Shown: positions 52,504-61,912 of the stretch, piece by piece | How the letters are laid out: the number at the start of each line of letters is the position of its first letter | How positions within the stretch are numbered: the first letter of the stretch is position 1 | NCBI RefSeq assembly: GCF_028994805.1 | Contig: NZ_JAJQQP010000009.1 | Coordinates: forward strand, 153,019-217,018 | Reading direction: 5' to 3' | DNA length: 64,000 bases | Source: Promicromonospora iranensis | Lineage (GTDB): Bacteria > Actinomycetota > Actinomycetes > Actinomycetales > Cellulomonadaceae | The notes under the pieces: generated by a model | Seen by the model: the letters and a program-made list of their open reading frames with translations, nothing else | What the model was told of the DNA's origin: nothing | Databases searched by the model: none | Position numbers and translations under genes: made by a program

Positions 52504-53273
52504 TGTCCGTCGCGATCCGCGTGATCCCGTGCCTGGACGTCGACGCGGGCCGAGTGGTCAAGGGCGTCAACTTCGCCGACCTGCGCGACGCGGGCGACCC
52601 GGTCGAGCTCGCCGACCGGTACGACGCCGAGGGCGCCGACGAGCTCACGTTCCTGGACGTGTCAGCCTCGTCCGGCGACCGAGAGACCATGGTCGACGTC
52701 GTGCGCCGCACCGCCGAGCAGGTCTTCGTGCCGCTCACCGTCGGAGGGGGCGTGCGCTCCACGGACGACGTCGACCGCCTGCTGCGGGCAGGTGCCGACA
52801 AGGTCGGCGTGAACACGGCAGCGATCGCGCGGCCCGAGCTGATCGCCGAGATCGCCGAGCGGTTCGGCTCGCAGGTGCTGACGCTCAGCGTCGACGCCCG
52901 CCGCGTCACGGGCGACGTCACCACGCCGTCGGGCTACGAGGTCACCACCCACGGCGGGCGGCGCGGCACCGGCATCGACGCCGTGGAGTGGGCGGAGCGG
53001 GTGGCGGTCCTGGGAGCGGGGGAGATCCTGCTCAACTCGATGGACGCCGACGGCACCAACGCCGGGTTCGACCTGGAGATGCTCCGCGCCGTGCGGGAGC
53101 GGGTGCACGTCCCGCTCGTCGCCTCCGGCGGAGCTGGTACGCCCCAGCACTTCGTGGAGGCCGCACAGGCGGGGGCCGACGCGGTCCTCGCGGCATCGGT
53201 GTTCCACTTCGGCGTGCTGACCGTCGGCCAGGTCAAGGACACGATGCGCGCGGCAGGTCTCGTCGTCCGCTGA
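52503..53273 (+). CDS. hisF: Imidazole glycerol phosphate synthase subunit HisF
   Basis: A 256-residue TIM-barrel cyclase, step 5 of histidine biosynthesis. [18 protein letters not shown] gives the first catalytic Asp at residue 11, and the second lies in LSVDARR near 130. Phosphate-binding GGGVRS and LVASGGAG loops are present. No other early his gene is nearby; hisI comes 4.7 kb later, after an inserted-looking ABC exporter and pseudogene. The ATG overlaps the FKBP stop (TGATG). Confidence 0.97.
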   Translation: MSVAIRVIPCLDVDAGRVVKGVNFADLRDAGDPVELADRYDAEGADELTFLDVSASSGDRETMVDVVRRTAEQVFVPLTVGGGVRSTDDVDRLLRAGADKVGVNTAAIARPELIAEIAERFGSQVLTLSVDARRVTGDVTTPSGYEVTTHGGRRGTGIDAVEWAERVAVLGAGEILLNSMDADGTNAGFDLEMLRAVRERVHVPLVASGGAGTPQHFVEAAQAGADAVLAASVFHFGVLTVGQVKDTMRAAGLVVR

Positions 53274-53314
53274 CGCCCGGCGTCACCGGCCGCGACCAGC
53301 CCTCCGCCGGCGCG

Positions 53315-53346
53315 CTTGACCTCAACTTAGGTCAAGGTCGTAACGT
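53315..53346 (+). promoter_or_regulatory. MerR-type promoter of the ABC exporter operon
   Basis: A perfect inverted repeat, cttgacct-N6-aggtcaag (53315-53336), overlaps a -35 box TTGACC (53316-53321) and is followed by TAACGT (53341-53346). The spacer is 19 bp, the overlong distance typical for promoters activated by MerR-family proteins. Confidence 0.65.
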
Positions 53347-53431
53347 CGTTGACGCCCAGGGCGAAAATCTGTCGAATCGATTCCCGGGCCGTGAGAAAAT
53401 TCTGCTGTCCCCGAGGAAGCGAGATCTCGCC

Positions 53432-55408
53432 GTGCCCACAGCTGTGCCCACAGACGCCCCGCGACCCAGGCCGATGGGGCTGACCGGTTCGCGTGTCCGC
53501 CGGTCGCTCGCGCTGATGTGGCGCGGCATGCGGTCCCACCCGGGGATCTACGCCCTGGCCGTGGGCGCCTCGGCGATCTTCGGCGCCCTCACCGTCGGTG
53601 TGAGCCGCGCCGTCGGCTGGGCCACGGACGCCGTGGTCGTGCCCGCCATCGCCGGCGACGAGGTCGCGCGCGACCGGGTGTGGCTCGGCGGCCTCGTCCT
53701 CGCCGCCGTGGCACTGACCCTCGCGCTGTCCGTCGCGGGCCGGCGCATCTGGGCGGGCTTCGGTGTCGTCCGGATCCAGGCCGACCACCGCACGGCGCTG
53801 ACCCGCCAGTACCTGCGCCTGCCCGCCTCCTGGCACCGCGCGCACCCCGCCGGCCAGCTCCTGAACCACACCACCTCCGACACGGAGGCCGCCACCGGCG
53901 TCTTCAACCCGCTGCCGTTCGCACTCGGCGTCGTGGTCATGATCGGCGTCTCCATCGGCATGCTCCTGACGATCGACCCCTGGCTGGCGCTCGCGGCGCT
54001 CGCCGTCATCCCCGTCACGGTGGCCGTCAACGCCGTCTACCAGCGCCACATGTCCCCGGCCGTGACCCGGGCGCAGCGCCTGCGCGGCGACGTCGCCGAC
54101 GCGGCGCACGAGAGCTTCGAGGCCGCACTCCTGGTCAAGTCGCTCGGCACGGAGGGACGCGAGGAGGAGCGGTTCGACGCCCGCACGCAGGAGCTGCGTG
54201 CCGCCAACGTGCGTGTCGGCATCGTGCGCTCGCTGTTCGACCCCGTGATCCAGACGCTGCCCGCGGTCGGCACCCTGCTGGTGCTCGCCATCGGTACGTG
54301 GCGCATCTCGACCGGTGACGTCGTCGCCGGCGACATCGTCACCGCTGCCTACCTGCTCACCATGATGACCGTGCCCGTGCAGGCGTTCGGCTGGGTCCTC
54401 GGCGAGCTGCCGCGCGCGCTGGTCGGCTACGAGCGCATCGCGCAGGTCGTCGACTCGACGGGCGCCCTCGCGTACGGCGACGCCCGCCTGCCGCAGACGC
54501 CCGGCCAGGCCGGCCTCGCTGTCCGCCTGGACGGCGTGGGCGTCGACGTGCCCGCGATCAGCGGGGCGCGCGGCCGCACGATCACCCTGCTCGACAGCGT
54601 GGACGTCGACGTCGAGCCCGGTACGACGGTCGCCGTCGTCGGCACCACCGGCGCCGGCAAGACCACTCTCGTGAGCCTCCTGGCCCGCCTGTCCGACCCG
54701 ACCCGTGGACACGTGCTGCTCGACGGCGTCGACGCGCGAACCCTGGCCGACGGCGAGATCCCGGCCCACGTCGCGTTCGTCACCCAGACCACGTTCATCT
54801 TCGAGGACACGGTGCGCGGCAACGTGACCCTCGCCGACGAGGGCGCGCCCGGCGCACCGTCCGACGACGACGTGTGGGAGGCCCTGCGGCTCGCCCGCCT
54901 GGAGGACACCGTGCGGGAGCTCGCCGGTGGCCTCGACGCGCCGCTCGGCGAGCGCGGCGCCAACCTCTCCGGCGGGCAGCGCCAGCGCCTCGCGATCGCA
55001 CGCGCCCTGGTCCGCGCCCCTCGGCTCCTCGTGCTCGACGACGCGACCAGCGCCGTCGACCCACGGGTCGAGCAGGAGATCCTGCGCGGGCTGGCCGACC
55101 GGGCCGACGAGCGGGCCGCCGGCCAGGCGGCCAGCGGGACCGGCTCGGGCGCCGGCCGCAGGTCGGGCACCACGGTGATCATGGTCGCCTACCGCATGTC
55201 GTCGGTGGCGCTCGCCGACCGCGTCATCCACGTCGACGGCGGCCGTGTCGTCGACACCGGGACGCACGACGAGCTCATGGCGCGCGACGCCGGCTACCGC
55301 GAGCTGGCCACGGCCTACGAGGTCGAGACCGAGCGCAGGGAGCAGGAACGGGCCGACGCGGCCGCCGCCGGTGTGCTGGACGACGAGCTGGAAGAGGTGG
55401 CCGGATGA
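53432..55408 (+). CDS. Heterodimeric ABC exporter, degenerate-site subunit
   Basis: A 658-residue half-transporter: six transmembrane helices in residues 35-330 and a nucleotide-binding domain. Walker A is GTTGAGKTT near 408, the signature LSGGQRQRLAIARA near 510 is canonical, but Walker B reads LLVLDDATSAVD (Asp for the catalytic Glu) and the H-loop is VAYRMSS (Tyr for His). This is the partner with a dead ATP site, as in BmrC or TmrA-type exporters. GTG at 53432 is the best start; GTG or ATG codons a little downstream are possible. Confidence 0.9.
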   Translation: MPTAVPTDAPRPRPMGLTGSRVRRSLALMWRGMRSHPGIYALAVGASAIFGALTVGVSRAVGWATDAVVVPAIAGDEVARDRVWLGGLVLAAVALTLALSVAGRRIWAGFGVVRIQADHRTALTRQYLRLPASWHRAHPAGQLLNHTTSDTEAATGVFNPLPFALGVVVMIGVSIGMLLTIDPWLALAALAVIPVTVAVNAVYQRHMSPAVTRAQRLRGDVADAAHESFEAALLVKSLGTEGREEERFDARTQELRAANVRVGIVRSLFDPVIQTLPAVGTLLVLAIGTWRISTGDVVAGDIVTAAYLLTMMTVPVQAFGWVLGELPRALVGYERIAQVVDSTGALAYGDARLPQTPGQAGLAVRLDGVGVDVPAISGARGRTITLLDSVDVDVEPGTTVAVVGTTGAGKTTLVSLLARLSDPTRGHVLLDGVDARTLADGEIPAHVAFVTQTTFIFEDTVRGNVTLADEGAPGAPSDDDVWEALRLARLEDTVRELAGGLDAPLGERGANLSGGQRQRLAIARALVRAPRLLVLDDATSAVDPRVEQEILRGLADRADERAAGQAASGTGSGAGRRSGTTVIMVAYRMSSVALADRVIHVDGGRVVDTGTHDELMARDAGYRELATAYEVETERREQERADAAAAGVLDDELEEVAG

Positions 55409-57294
55409 CCGCGGCGACGGACGAGCGCGACGTGCCCGACGTGCCCGAGGACCTGCTCGACGCCGACGGCGCGCGCATCGAGTCGACGAGCAGCCTCGGC
55501 GTGTTCGCGACGCTGCGCCGGGGCATCGAGATCAGCCCCGAGATCGCCCGGGGCATCTGGGTGACGCTCGGGCTGGCCTCCCTCGCGGCCGCCGGCCGGG
55601 TGGTGGTGCCGCTCGCGGTGCAGCAGACCATCGACGTCGGCATCCTGGCCGACGACGGACCCGACGCGGGCCGGGTGGCGCTCCTCGCGTCGCTCGCGGC
55701 GGGCGCGCTCGTGCTGGCCGGGCTCTGCGCGGCGCTCGTCAACGTGCGGCTGTTCCGCTCGGCCGAGGCCGGCCTGGCGACCCTGCGGGTCAAGGCGTTC
55801 CGGCACGTGCACGACCTGTCGACCCTGACGCAGAACACCGAGCGGCGCGGCGCGCTGGTCTCCCGCGTCACCAACGATGTCGACACCGTGTCGCTGTTCG
55901 TGCAGTGGGGCGGCATCATGCTGCTCGTCAGCGCGCTGCAGATCGTGGTGGCGACCGGGCTGATGGTCGTGTACTCGCCGGTCCTCACGGCGGTGGTGTG
56001 GGTCGCCTTCGTGCCGATGTTCCTGGTGATCCGGTACGGGCAGAAGTACGTCAACCGCGCCTACACCCTGGTGCGGGAGCGGGTCGGGGCGATGCTGGGC
56101 GCCATCTCCGAGGCCGTCGTGGGCGCCGAGACGGTGCGCGCGTACGGCGTGTCCGAGCGCACGGGGCGCCGCATCGGCGGCGCCGTCGAGGACACCCGCA
56201 GCGCGCAGGCCCGGTCACAGGTCCTGGTCGCCGCGACGTTCTCGTCGGGTGTCCTGATCTCGAACCTGGTGCTCTCGATCGTCGTCGTCGTGGGAACGCT
56301 GCTCGGCGTGGGCGGCGGCCTGACGGCCGGTCAGCTCGTGGCCTTCCTGTTCCTGGTGCAGCTGTTCACCGGCCCGGTCCAGATGGCGACCGAGATCCTC
56401 AACGAGCTGCAGAACGCGGTGGCGGGGTGGCGGCGCGTGATCGCCGTCATCGAGACGCCGGTGCAGGTGGCCGAGAAGCCGGGCGCGACGACGCAGGAGC
56501 GCGGGCCCGCCCGCGTCACGCTGCGCGACGTCCGGTTCTCGTACCCGAACGGGCCAGAGGTGCTGCACGGCGTGACGCTGGACCTGCCGCCGCGCACCAA
56601 GGTCGCGGTGGTGGGCCAGACCGGCTCCGGCAAGACGACCATCGCCAAGCTGGTCACCCGCCTCATGGACCCGACGTCGGGCGCCGTGGAGCTGGACGGC
56701 GTGGACCTGCGGGACCTCACGTTCGCGTCGCTGCGCGAGCGCGTCGTGCTGGTGCCGCAGGAGGGCTTCCTCTTCGACGGGACCGTGCTGGCGAACGCGG
56801 CGTACGGCCTGCGGGGTGGGGCGGCAGGTCCGACCACCGGACCGGTGGCCGAACCGGTGGAGATCACGCCCGAGACCCGCGCTGCCGTCGAGCAGGCATT
56901 CGTCGAGCTCGGGCTGTCCGACTGGGTCGCCGACCTGCCGGACGGGCTCGACACGGAGGTGGGCCAGCGGGGCGAGGCGCTGTCGGCGGGGGAGCGGCAG
57001 CTCGTCGCGATCGCACGCGCCTACCTCGCCCAGCCGGACCTGCTCGTGCTCGACGAGGCGACGTCGGCCGTGGACCCCGCCACCGAGGTCCGCATCGCGC
57101 GCGCCCTGGACTCGCTGACCGCCGGACGCTCCACGATCACCATCGCCCACCGGCTCTCGACCGCAGAGGCGTCCGACCTCGTGGTCGTGGTGGACGAGGG
57201 TCACGTGGCCGAGGTCGGCCCGCACGACGAGCTGGCCGCGGCCGACGGCATCTACGCCCGTATGCACGCGAGCTGGATATCCCAAACCCGGTAG
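55405..57294 (+). CDS. Heterodimeric ABC exporter, active-site subunit
   Basis: A 629-residue half-transporter overlapping its partner as ATGA. Six transmembrane helices lie in residues 45-335. Walker A is GQTGSGKTT near 408, Walker B LLVLDEATSAVD with the catalytic Glu, and H-loop AHRLST with His, all canonical. The signature is altered: LSAGERQ. Thus the consensus ATP site pairs these with LSGGQ of the partner, while the other site lacks every key residue. The pair probably exports drugs or lipids. Confidence 0.92.
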   Translation: MTAATDERDVPDVPEDLLDADGARIESTSSLGVFATLRRGIEISPEIARGIWVTLGLASLAAAGRVVVPLAVQQTIDVGILADDGPDAGRVALLASLAAGALVLAGLCAALVNVRLFRSAEAGLATLRVKAFRHVHDLSTLTQNTERRGALVSRVTNDVDTVSLFVQWGGIMLLVSALQIVVATGLMVVYSPVLTAVVWVAFVPMFLVIRYGQKYVNRAYTLVRERVGAMLGAISEAVVGAETVRAYGVSERTGRRIGGAVEDTRSAQARSQVLVAATFSSGVLISNLVLSIVVVVGTLLGVGGGLTAGQLVAFLFLVQLFTGPVQMATEILNELQNAVAGWRRVIAVIETPVQVAEKPGATTQERGPARVTLRDVRFSYPNGPEVLHGVTLDLPPRTKVAVVGQTGSGKTTIAKLVTRLMDPTSGAVELDGVDLRDLTFASLRERVVLVPQEGFLFDGTVLANAAYGLRGGAAGPTTGPVAEPVEITPETRAAVEQAFVELGLSDWVADLPDGLDTEVGQRGEALSAGERQLVAIARAYLAQPDLLVLDEATSAVDPATEVRIARALDSLTAGRSTITIAHRLSTAEASDLVVVVDEGHVAEVGPHDELAAADGIYARMHASWISQTR

Positions 57295-57393
57295 CCACTG
57301 CGCCGAACCGCAACCCATCACCCGGACGGAGTCCGTGCACAGGTCCGCCGGACACGTCGCCGCCGCGCCGTGTGAACGGCGTTGGCCGGCGCC

Positions 57394-57890
57394 ATGGGAC
57401 GACGGAACGAGCTCCCCGGCGATCTCGCGATCATCGCCGAGGCTCAGGCAGGCCTGATCACGACCGCGCAGTGTCCTGACCGCGCCGTGTCCTGACCTCG
57501 GTGTGTCGCCCACGCGTGTCGACCGGCTGATCGAGTCGGGGGCGTGGAGACGAGTCACCCGCGGCGTCTACGACACCGACCCGACGCCCATCGCTTCCCG
57601 GCATCCCGATCGCCGGCGACGTCGGGCAGCCTTCGCTGCGAAGCGCATGCTCGGGCCTGACTCGGTGGTGGTCGGTGCCTGCGCGCTTGCCCTCCATGGT
57701 GTCTGGGGCCTTCCGATCGCGCTCGAGCCGCAGGCGGGCCCTGCCCGGCGGGCGTCGCACCTACTCGCGGGACGGTATCCACGCCCGGCGCGGTGTCCGG
57801 CAAGGTGCGCGCAACGCTGGACAAGCACAACGAGGAGCTGTCCTGCGGTCCGACGCCGTCGTCCAGCGGCCTACGACGAAGTCACCGGAT
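57394..57890 (+). pseudogene. AbiEi-like antitoxin pseudogene, frameshifted
   Basis: The reading frame opens at ATG 57394 (GRRNELPGDLAIIAEAQAGLITTAQC) and stops at 57493. The rest continues in the next frame from about 57498 ([22 protein letters not shown], then [17 protein letters not shown]). Joined, these match the N-terminal wHTH of AbiEi-type antitoxin proteins. The shift comes from a 16-bp tandem duplication at 57466-57497; removing one copy restores one frame. After about 57730 the frame degrades and the normal C-terminal part is missing. The end given here is approximate. Confidence 0.7.
57466..57497 (+). repeat. 16-bp tandem duplication causing a frameshift
   Basis: Units gcgcagtgtcctgacc (57466-57481) and gcgccgtgtcctgacc (57482-57497) differ by one base. 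Their length is not a multiple of three. Confidence 0.85.
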
Positions 57891-57959
57891 CTAGGACCGG
57901 ACACGCGCCGGCGGCGGACATCACACCGCCGTCGGCCCGTGACGTGGCAGGATTCTCAG

Positions 57960-58361
57960 GTGCCCGATGTTCTCGATCCCACGATCTCTGCCCGACTCAA
58001 GCGGGACGATGCCGGCCTGGTGGCCGCCGTCGTGCAGCAGCACGACACGGGCGAGGTGCTCATGGTCGGCTGGATGGACGACGAGGCCCTGCGCCGCACC
58101 CTCAGCGAAGGACGCGTGACCTTCTGGTCCCGCAGCCGCGAGGAGTACTGGCGCAAGGGCGACACGTCCGGGCACGCCCAGTACGTCAAGGCCGTGAGCA
58201 TGGACTGCGACGGCGACGCGCTGCTGGTCCGGGTGGACCAGGTGGGCGCCGCGTGCCACACCGGCACGCGCACGTGCTTCGAGGCCGGGGGCGACCTCGG
58301 CGCGGTGGTCGGAGAGCGCGAGCCGCAGGACACCAACCAGCGAGACGAGGAGAACCGGTGA
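57960..58361 (+). CDS. hisI: Phosphoribosyl-AMP cyclohydrolase HisI
   Basis: A 133-residue metal-dependent cyclohydrolase, step 3 of histidine biosynthesis. [33 protein letters not shown] and the metal-binding [14 protein letters not shown] plus [10 protein letters not shown] cysteines are all present. The start is a GTG; no ATG is available. Its stop overlaps trpE by 4 bp. It is joined to trp genes, a common actinobacterial order. Confidence 0.96.
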   Translation: MPDVLDPTISARLKRDDAGLVAAVVQQHDTGEVLMVGWMDDEALRRTLSEGRVTFWSRSREEYWRKGDTSGHAQYVKAVSMDCDGDALLVRVDQVGAACHTGTRTCFEAGGDLGAVVGEREPQDTNQRDEENR

Positions 58362-59959
58362 CCCAGCTCGACACCCAGCTCGACCCCCACGAGGCGGGCG
58401 CGGCGACCGCACCCGCCGACCTGCCCTGGGGTCGCACCTGGCCGAGCCTCGGAGAGTTCCGGGAGATGGCCACCGACCGCCGGGTGATCCCGGTCGTCCG
58501 CCCCCTCCTCGCCGACGACGCCACGCCCGTCGGCCTCTACCGCACGCTGGCGCAGAGCAAGCCGGGCAGCTTCATCCTGGAGTCCGCGGAGTCCGGGGTC
58601 TGGGCACGCTGGTCGTTCGTCGGCGTGGCGTCCCGCGCGACGCTGACCAGTGACAACGGCCGGGCCGTCTGGACCGGTGACGTGCCGGTCGGCGTCCCGA
58701 CGGAGGGTGACGTCGTCGACGTGCTCGAGGCGGCCCTGGTCGCGCTCCGCACGCCCGGCGTGGCCAACCTGCCGCCGCTCACCGGCGGCCTCGCGGGCGT
58801 GCTGGGCTGGGACATCGTGCGGCACTGGGAGCCCACGCTCCCGGCGACGGCCCCGGACGAGGTGGGCGCGCCGGAGCTCGCCCTGTGCCTCGCCACCGAC
58901 CTCGCCGTGGTGGACCACCGGGAGGGGACCGTGTGGCTGGTCGCGAACGCGATCAACGCCGACGCCACGGACGAGCGCGTCGACGAGGCCTACGCGGACG
59001 CCGTCGCCCGGCTCGACGCCATGGAGGCGCAGCTGGAGGCGGGCGGGACCCGTGTCACCTCCGTCGTCGTGGAGGGCCCGGAGCCGCAGCTCGAGTTCCG
59101 CTCCACCCAGGACGAGTTCGAGGACGCGGTGCTCGCTGGCAAGGAGGCGATCCGCGACGGCGAGGTGTTCCAGGTCGTGCTGTCCCAGCGCCTGGACCTG
59201 GACTGCCCGGCGGACCCGCTGGACGTCTACCGCGCGCTGCGCACCGTGAACCCGAGCCCGTACATGTACTACTTCCACCTGGCCAAGCCGGACGGTGCCG
59301 AGTTCGCCGTGGTCGGCTCCAGCCCCGAGACCCTCGTGAAGGTGGACGACGGCCACGTCACCACCTACCCGATCGCAGGGTCCCGGCCGCGTGGCTCCCA
59401 CCCGGAGGAGGACGCGGAGCTCGGCGAGGAGCTGCTGGCCGACCCCAAGGAGCGCGCCGAGCACATCATGCTCGTCGACCTGTCCCGCAACGACATGGTG
59501 AAGGTGTGCGAGCCCACCAGCGTCGAGGTGGTCGAGTTCATGAAGGTGCGCCGGTTCAGCCACATCATGCACATGTGCTCGACGGTGGTGGGCCGGCTCC
59601 GCGCCGGTCGCAGCGCGCTGGACGCGCTGCGCGCCACCTTCCCGGCCGGCACGCTGTCGGGTGCGCCCAAGCCCCGGGCGATCGCCCTGATCGACGAGCT
59701 CGAGCCCGCGTCCCGCGGCATCTACGGCGGGGTGTGCGGGTACTTCGACTTCGGCGGGAACATGGACATGGCCATCGCCATCCGCACCGCGTACATCGCC
59801 GACGGGCGGGCGAGCGTCCAGGCGGGCGGCGGCATCGTCGCCGACTCGGTGCCCGCCCTGGAGTACGCGGAGTCGCGCAACAAGGCCGCCGCGGCGGTAC
59901 GCGCCATCCAGCTCGCGTCGCGCCTGGCTCCGCTGCGGAAGGCCGGGGGCGGCAGGTGA
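58358..59959 (+). CDS. trpE: Anthranilate synthase component I TrpE
   Basis: A 533-residue chorismate-binding enzyme, the first committed step of tryptophan synthesis. The N-terminal feedback region has [22 protein letters not shown] with the ESxxxxxxxxxS motif that binds Trp. The chorismate domain has [30 protein letters not shown] and [14 protein letters not shown] start overlaps hisI (GTGA). The partner TrpG is not in the window. Confidence 0.96.
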   Translation: MTQLDTQLDPHEAGAATAPADLPWGRTWPSLGEFREMATDRRVIPVVRPLLADDATPVGLYRTLAQSKPGSFILESAESGVWARWSFVGVASRATLTSDNGRAVWTGDVPVGVPTEGDVVDVLEAALVALRTPGVANLPPLTGGLAGVLGWDIVRHWEPTLPATAPDEVGAPELALCLATDLAVVDHREGTVWLVANAINADATDERVDEAYADAVARLDAMEAQLEAGGTRVTSVVVEGPEPQLEFRSTQDEFEDAVLAGKEAIRDGEVFQVVLSQRLDLDCPADPLDVYRALRTVNPSPYMYYFHLAKPDGAEFAVVGSSPETLVKVDDGHVTTYPIAGSRPRGSHPEEDAELGEELLADPKERAEHIMLVDLSRNDMVKVCEPTSVEVVEFMKVRRFSHIMHMCSTVVGRLRAGRSALDALRATFPAGTLSGAPKPRAIALIDELEPASRGIYGGVCGYFDFGGNMDMAIAIRTAYIADGRASVQAGGGIVADSVPALEYAESRNKAAAAVRAIQLASRLAPLRKAGGGR

Positions 59960-60603
59960 CCCGTACCCGCACCGTCCTCGCGCTGCTGGTCCTGGGCGCG
60001 CTGACCTTCGGTACCGGCTCGCCCACGTGGGTGACCACCACGGTGGCGACCGCGCTGGAGCCCGAGGTCGCGGTCGCTGCCTCGGGCACCTCGGCGGCGC
60101 CGGGCGTGGGAGCCGGTGCGCTCGTCCTCCTCGCCGCCGGCATCGCCTGCGCGCTCACGGGGCGTGTCGCCCGGTACGTGGCCCTCGTGGTCGCGGCGGG
60201 GGCAGGGGTGCTGGTGGTGGCGAGCACGCTCGTCGTCGTCGCCGACCCCACACCTGCCGCCACCGCCGCCGCGTCCGCGACGAGCGGTGTCACCGAGCTC
60301 ACGTCACCGGTCACGCTGACCGCGTGGCCGTGGGCCGCGATCGCCACGGGAGTGCTCGCGGTGGTCGTGGCCGTCTGGGCCGCTGTCGCGGCGCGCGGGT
60401 GGGCGGGGACCTCTGGCCGGCACGAGCGCGCGGACGGGACGGGGACGGCCGGCAGCACGGACGAGCAAGGCCACGCCGCTGGGTCGGACGCTCCTGGGTC
60501 GGACGCCACTGGTCCGGACGCCGCAGAGCAGGACGACGACGAGATCGACCCCCACGACGCCTGGGACGCGCTGTCCCGGGGCGACGACCCGACGGGCCGC
60601 TGA
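59956..60603 (+). CDS. Trp-biosynthesis-associated membrane protein
   Basis: A 215-residue membrane protein with about four helices, always found between trpE and trpC in actinobacteria (TIGR02234 type). Helices lie near 5-25, 50-70, 75-98 and 120-145. The C-terminal tail is acidic and ends DPHDAWDALSRGDDPTGR, a family signature. GTG start overlaps trpE. The precise role is unknown. Confidence 0.85.
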   Translation: MTRTRTVLALLVLGALTFGTGSPTWVTTTVATALEPEVAVAASGTSAAPGVGAGALVLLAAGIACALTGRVARYVALVVAAGAGVLVVASTLVVVADPTPAATAAASATSGVTELTSPVTLTAWPWAAIATGVLAVVVAVWAAVAARGWAGTSGRHERADGTGTAGSTDEQGHAAGSDAPGSDATGPDAAEQDDDEIDPHDAWDALSRGDDPTGR

Positions 60604-60663
60604 CCTCACGCCGAGCGGTTAGGCTGAGCGCGTACCGCACGACACGAAAGGCACCAACCTGCG

Positions 60664-60924
60664 ATGACCGAGAACAAGCCCGAGATCGCCTACCTGCCGC
60701 CGGGCGTCCCGCCGACGAACCACGGCCACACGGTCGCCGCGTGGGTGACGATGGCCGGCATCACGCTCGGCGCGCTCATCTCCGCGTTCGGCCTCGTGCT
60801 GGCCGCGTCGTCGCCGTCGGGGCTGGTCATGTTCGCGGTCGGCCTGGTCGTGGTCGGCGTCTCGCTGATCGTCGGCCTGGTGCTGCGGAACCTGGGCATG
60901 GGCCAGAAGAAGGTCCAGCGGTAG
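60664..60924 (+). CDS. HGxxPAAW family membrane protein
   Basis: An 86-residue protein with two transmembrane helices. The motif HGHTVAAWV near residue 21 corresponds to the family's HGxxPAAW pattern, here with Val for Pro. It lies 60 bp after the Trp membrane protein, with GAAAGG before the ATG at some distance. Function unknown; conserved position near trp genes. Confidence 0.85.
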   Translation: MTENKPEIAYLPPGVPPTNHGHTVAAWVTMAGITLGALISAFGLVLAASSPSGLVMFAVGLVVVGVSLIVGLVLRNLGMGQKKVQR

Positions 60925-60931
60925 GTCCACG

Positions 60932-61222
60932 ATGACCGAGCTCGCGATGCCCGCACGGCCCGCCGCGTACCCCCGGAACAACCTGGGGGTCTGGTCGCTC
61001 GTGCTGGGCATCGCGTCGGTCGTCCTGGCGCTGGGTGTCGTCACCGGCATCCCCGCCATCATCGTCGGCAACCAGGGACGCCGCGCCGTGCGCGCAGGCG
61101 AGGCGAACAACGAGGGCATGGCGCTGACCGGCGTCGTGCTCGGCTGGATCTCGCTGGCGATCCTGGCCGTGGTGATCGGGCTGCTCGTCGTCCGGCTCCT
61201 GGCGGGTGAGCCCCATTCCTGA
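60932..61222 (+). CDS. DUF4190 membrane protein, short form
   Basis: A 96-residue protein, distant relative of the three at 9-11 kb but without their long tail. It contains YPRNNLGVWSLVLGIASV, a loop NQGRRAVRAGEANNEGMA and two transmembrane helices. It begins 8 bp after the HGxxPAAW gene and overlaps the DUF2752 gene by 17 bp, so all three are co-transcribed. Confidence 0.85.
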   Translation: MTELAMPARPAAYPRNNLGVWSLVLGIASVVLALGVVTGIPAIIVGNQGRRAVRAGEANNEGMALTGVVLGWISLAILAVVIGLLVVRLLAGEPHS

Positions 61223-61682
61223 GATCGCCGAGCCCGGCCCTGCGCCGGCCGCCGGGCCCGACGCTCGGCCTGCCCGGCCCGCCACCACCTCGGTGCTCCG
61301 GGCGCCGCTCCTCGCGGGCGCGGCGGTCGGCGCGGCCACGCTGCTGGTCGCGCTGCGCGACCCGCACGTGCGCGGCTCCTACGGGTTCTGCCCGCTGCTG
61401 GAGCTGACCGGCCTGGCCTGCCCCCTGTGCGGTGGGCTGCGCGCCACGCACGACCTCGCGCACCTCGACCTGGCCGGTGCCTGGTCGGCGAACGCGCTGT
61501 GGACGGTGGCCGCCCCCGTCGTGGTGGTCCTCTGGCTGACGTGGCTCGTGGCCGCCGCACGCGGCCGTCCCGTCAAGGGTCTGTCGAGCACCGCCGGCTG
61601 GGTCACCCTCGGGGTCGCCCTGGCGTTCTTCGTGGCGCGCAACCTCCCCGTCCTGCAGCCCTATCTGACGCCCTGGACCTGA
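61206..61682 (+). CDS. DUF2752 membrane protein
   Basis: A 158-residue membrane protein with three helices. The signature CPLLELTGLACPLCGGLRATHDLAHLD near residue 60 (three cysteines here split as CPLLELTG and CPLCGGLRA) is typical of DUF2752. GTG start overlaps the DUF4190 gene. Function unknown, possibly a redox or metal site in the membrane. Confidence 0.88.
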   Translation: MSPIPEIAEPGPAPAAGPDARPARPATTSVLRAPLLAGAAVGAATLLVALRDPHVRGSYGFCPLLELTGLACPLCGGLRATHDLAHLDLAGAWSANALWTVAAPVVVVLWLTWLVAAARGRPVKGLSSTAGWVTLGVALAFFVARNLPVLQPYLTPWT

Positions 61683-61912
61683 CGCCGGACCCGACGCCGG
61701 ACGTGACCGGGCGCGGTCCTGGCCCGACCAGGTGATCTCCAGGGAGTCCTCGGACGACTCCCGGCCCGGGATCTGACGGGACGTCGTCTCACGGTCCGGG
61801 AGTGGTCAGGACCACACCCTGGGTCCGCCTACGATGGCCATGGGGCGATCGCCCCGGCAAACGTACGAGGCGTAGCACGAGGGCAGAGCAAGGGCACGGG
61901 GAGGCTCATTAC
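61683..61912 (+). promoter_or_regulatory. trpC upstream region
   Basis: A 230-bp space. TACGAT near 61832 is a possible -10 box, followed by the perfect palindrome ggggcgatcgcccc near 61842. Small hairpins near 61740 may end the preceding operon. No convincing Trp leader peptide with its own stop codon was found. Confidence 0.4.

Noticed and set aside
57675-57959. N-terminal extension of HisI
   Set aside because: The frame is open but passes through the pseudogene remnant and has no hisI family pattern; the GTG at 57960 starts at the conserved part.
61802-61912. Trp-rich codons (three TGG in eight codons) upstream of trpC, as in a trp leader peptide
   Set aside because: The frame has no stop before trpC, and no terminator/antiterminator pair was found; TGG is common by chance in such DNA.
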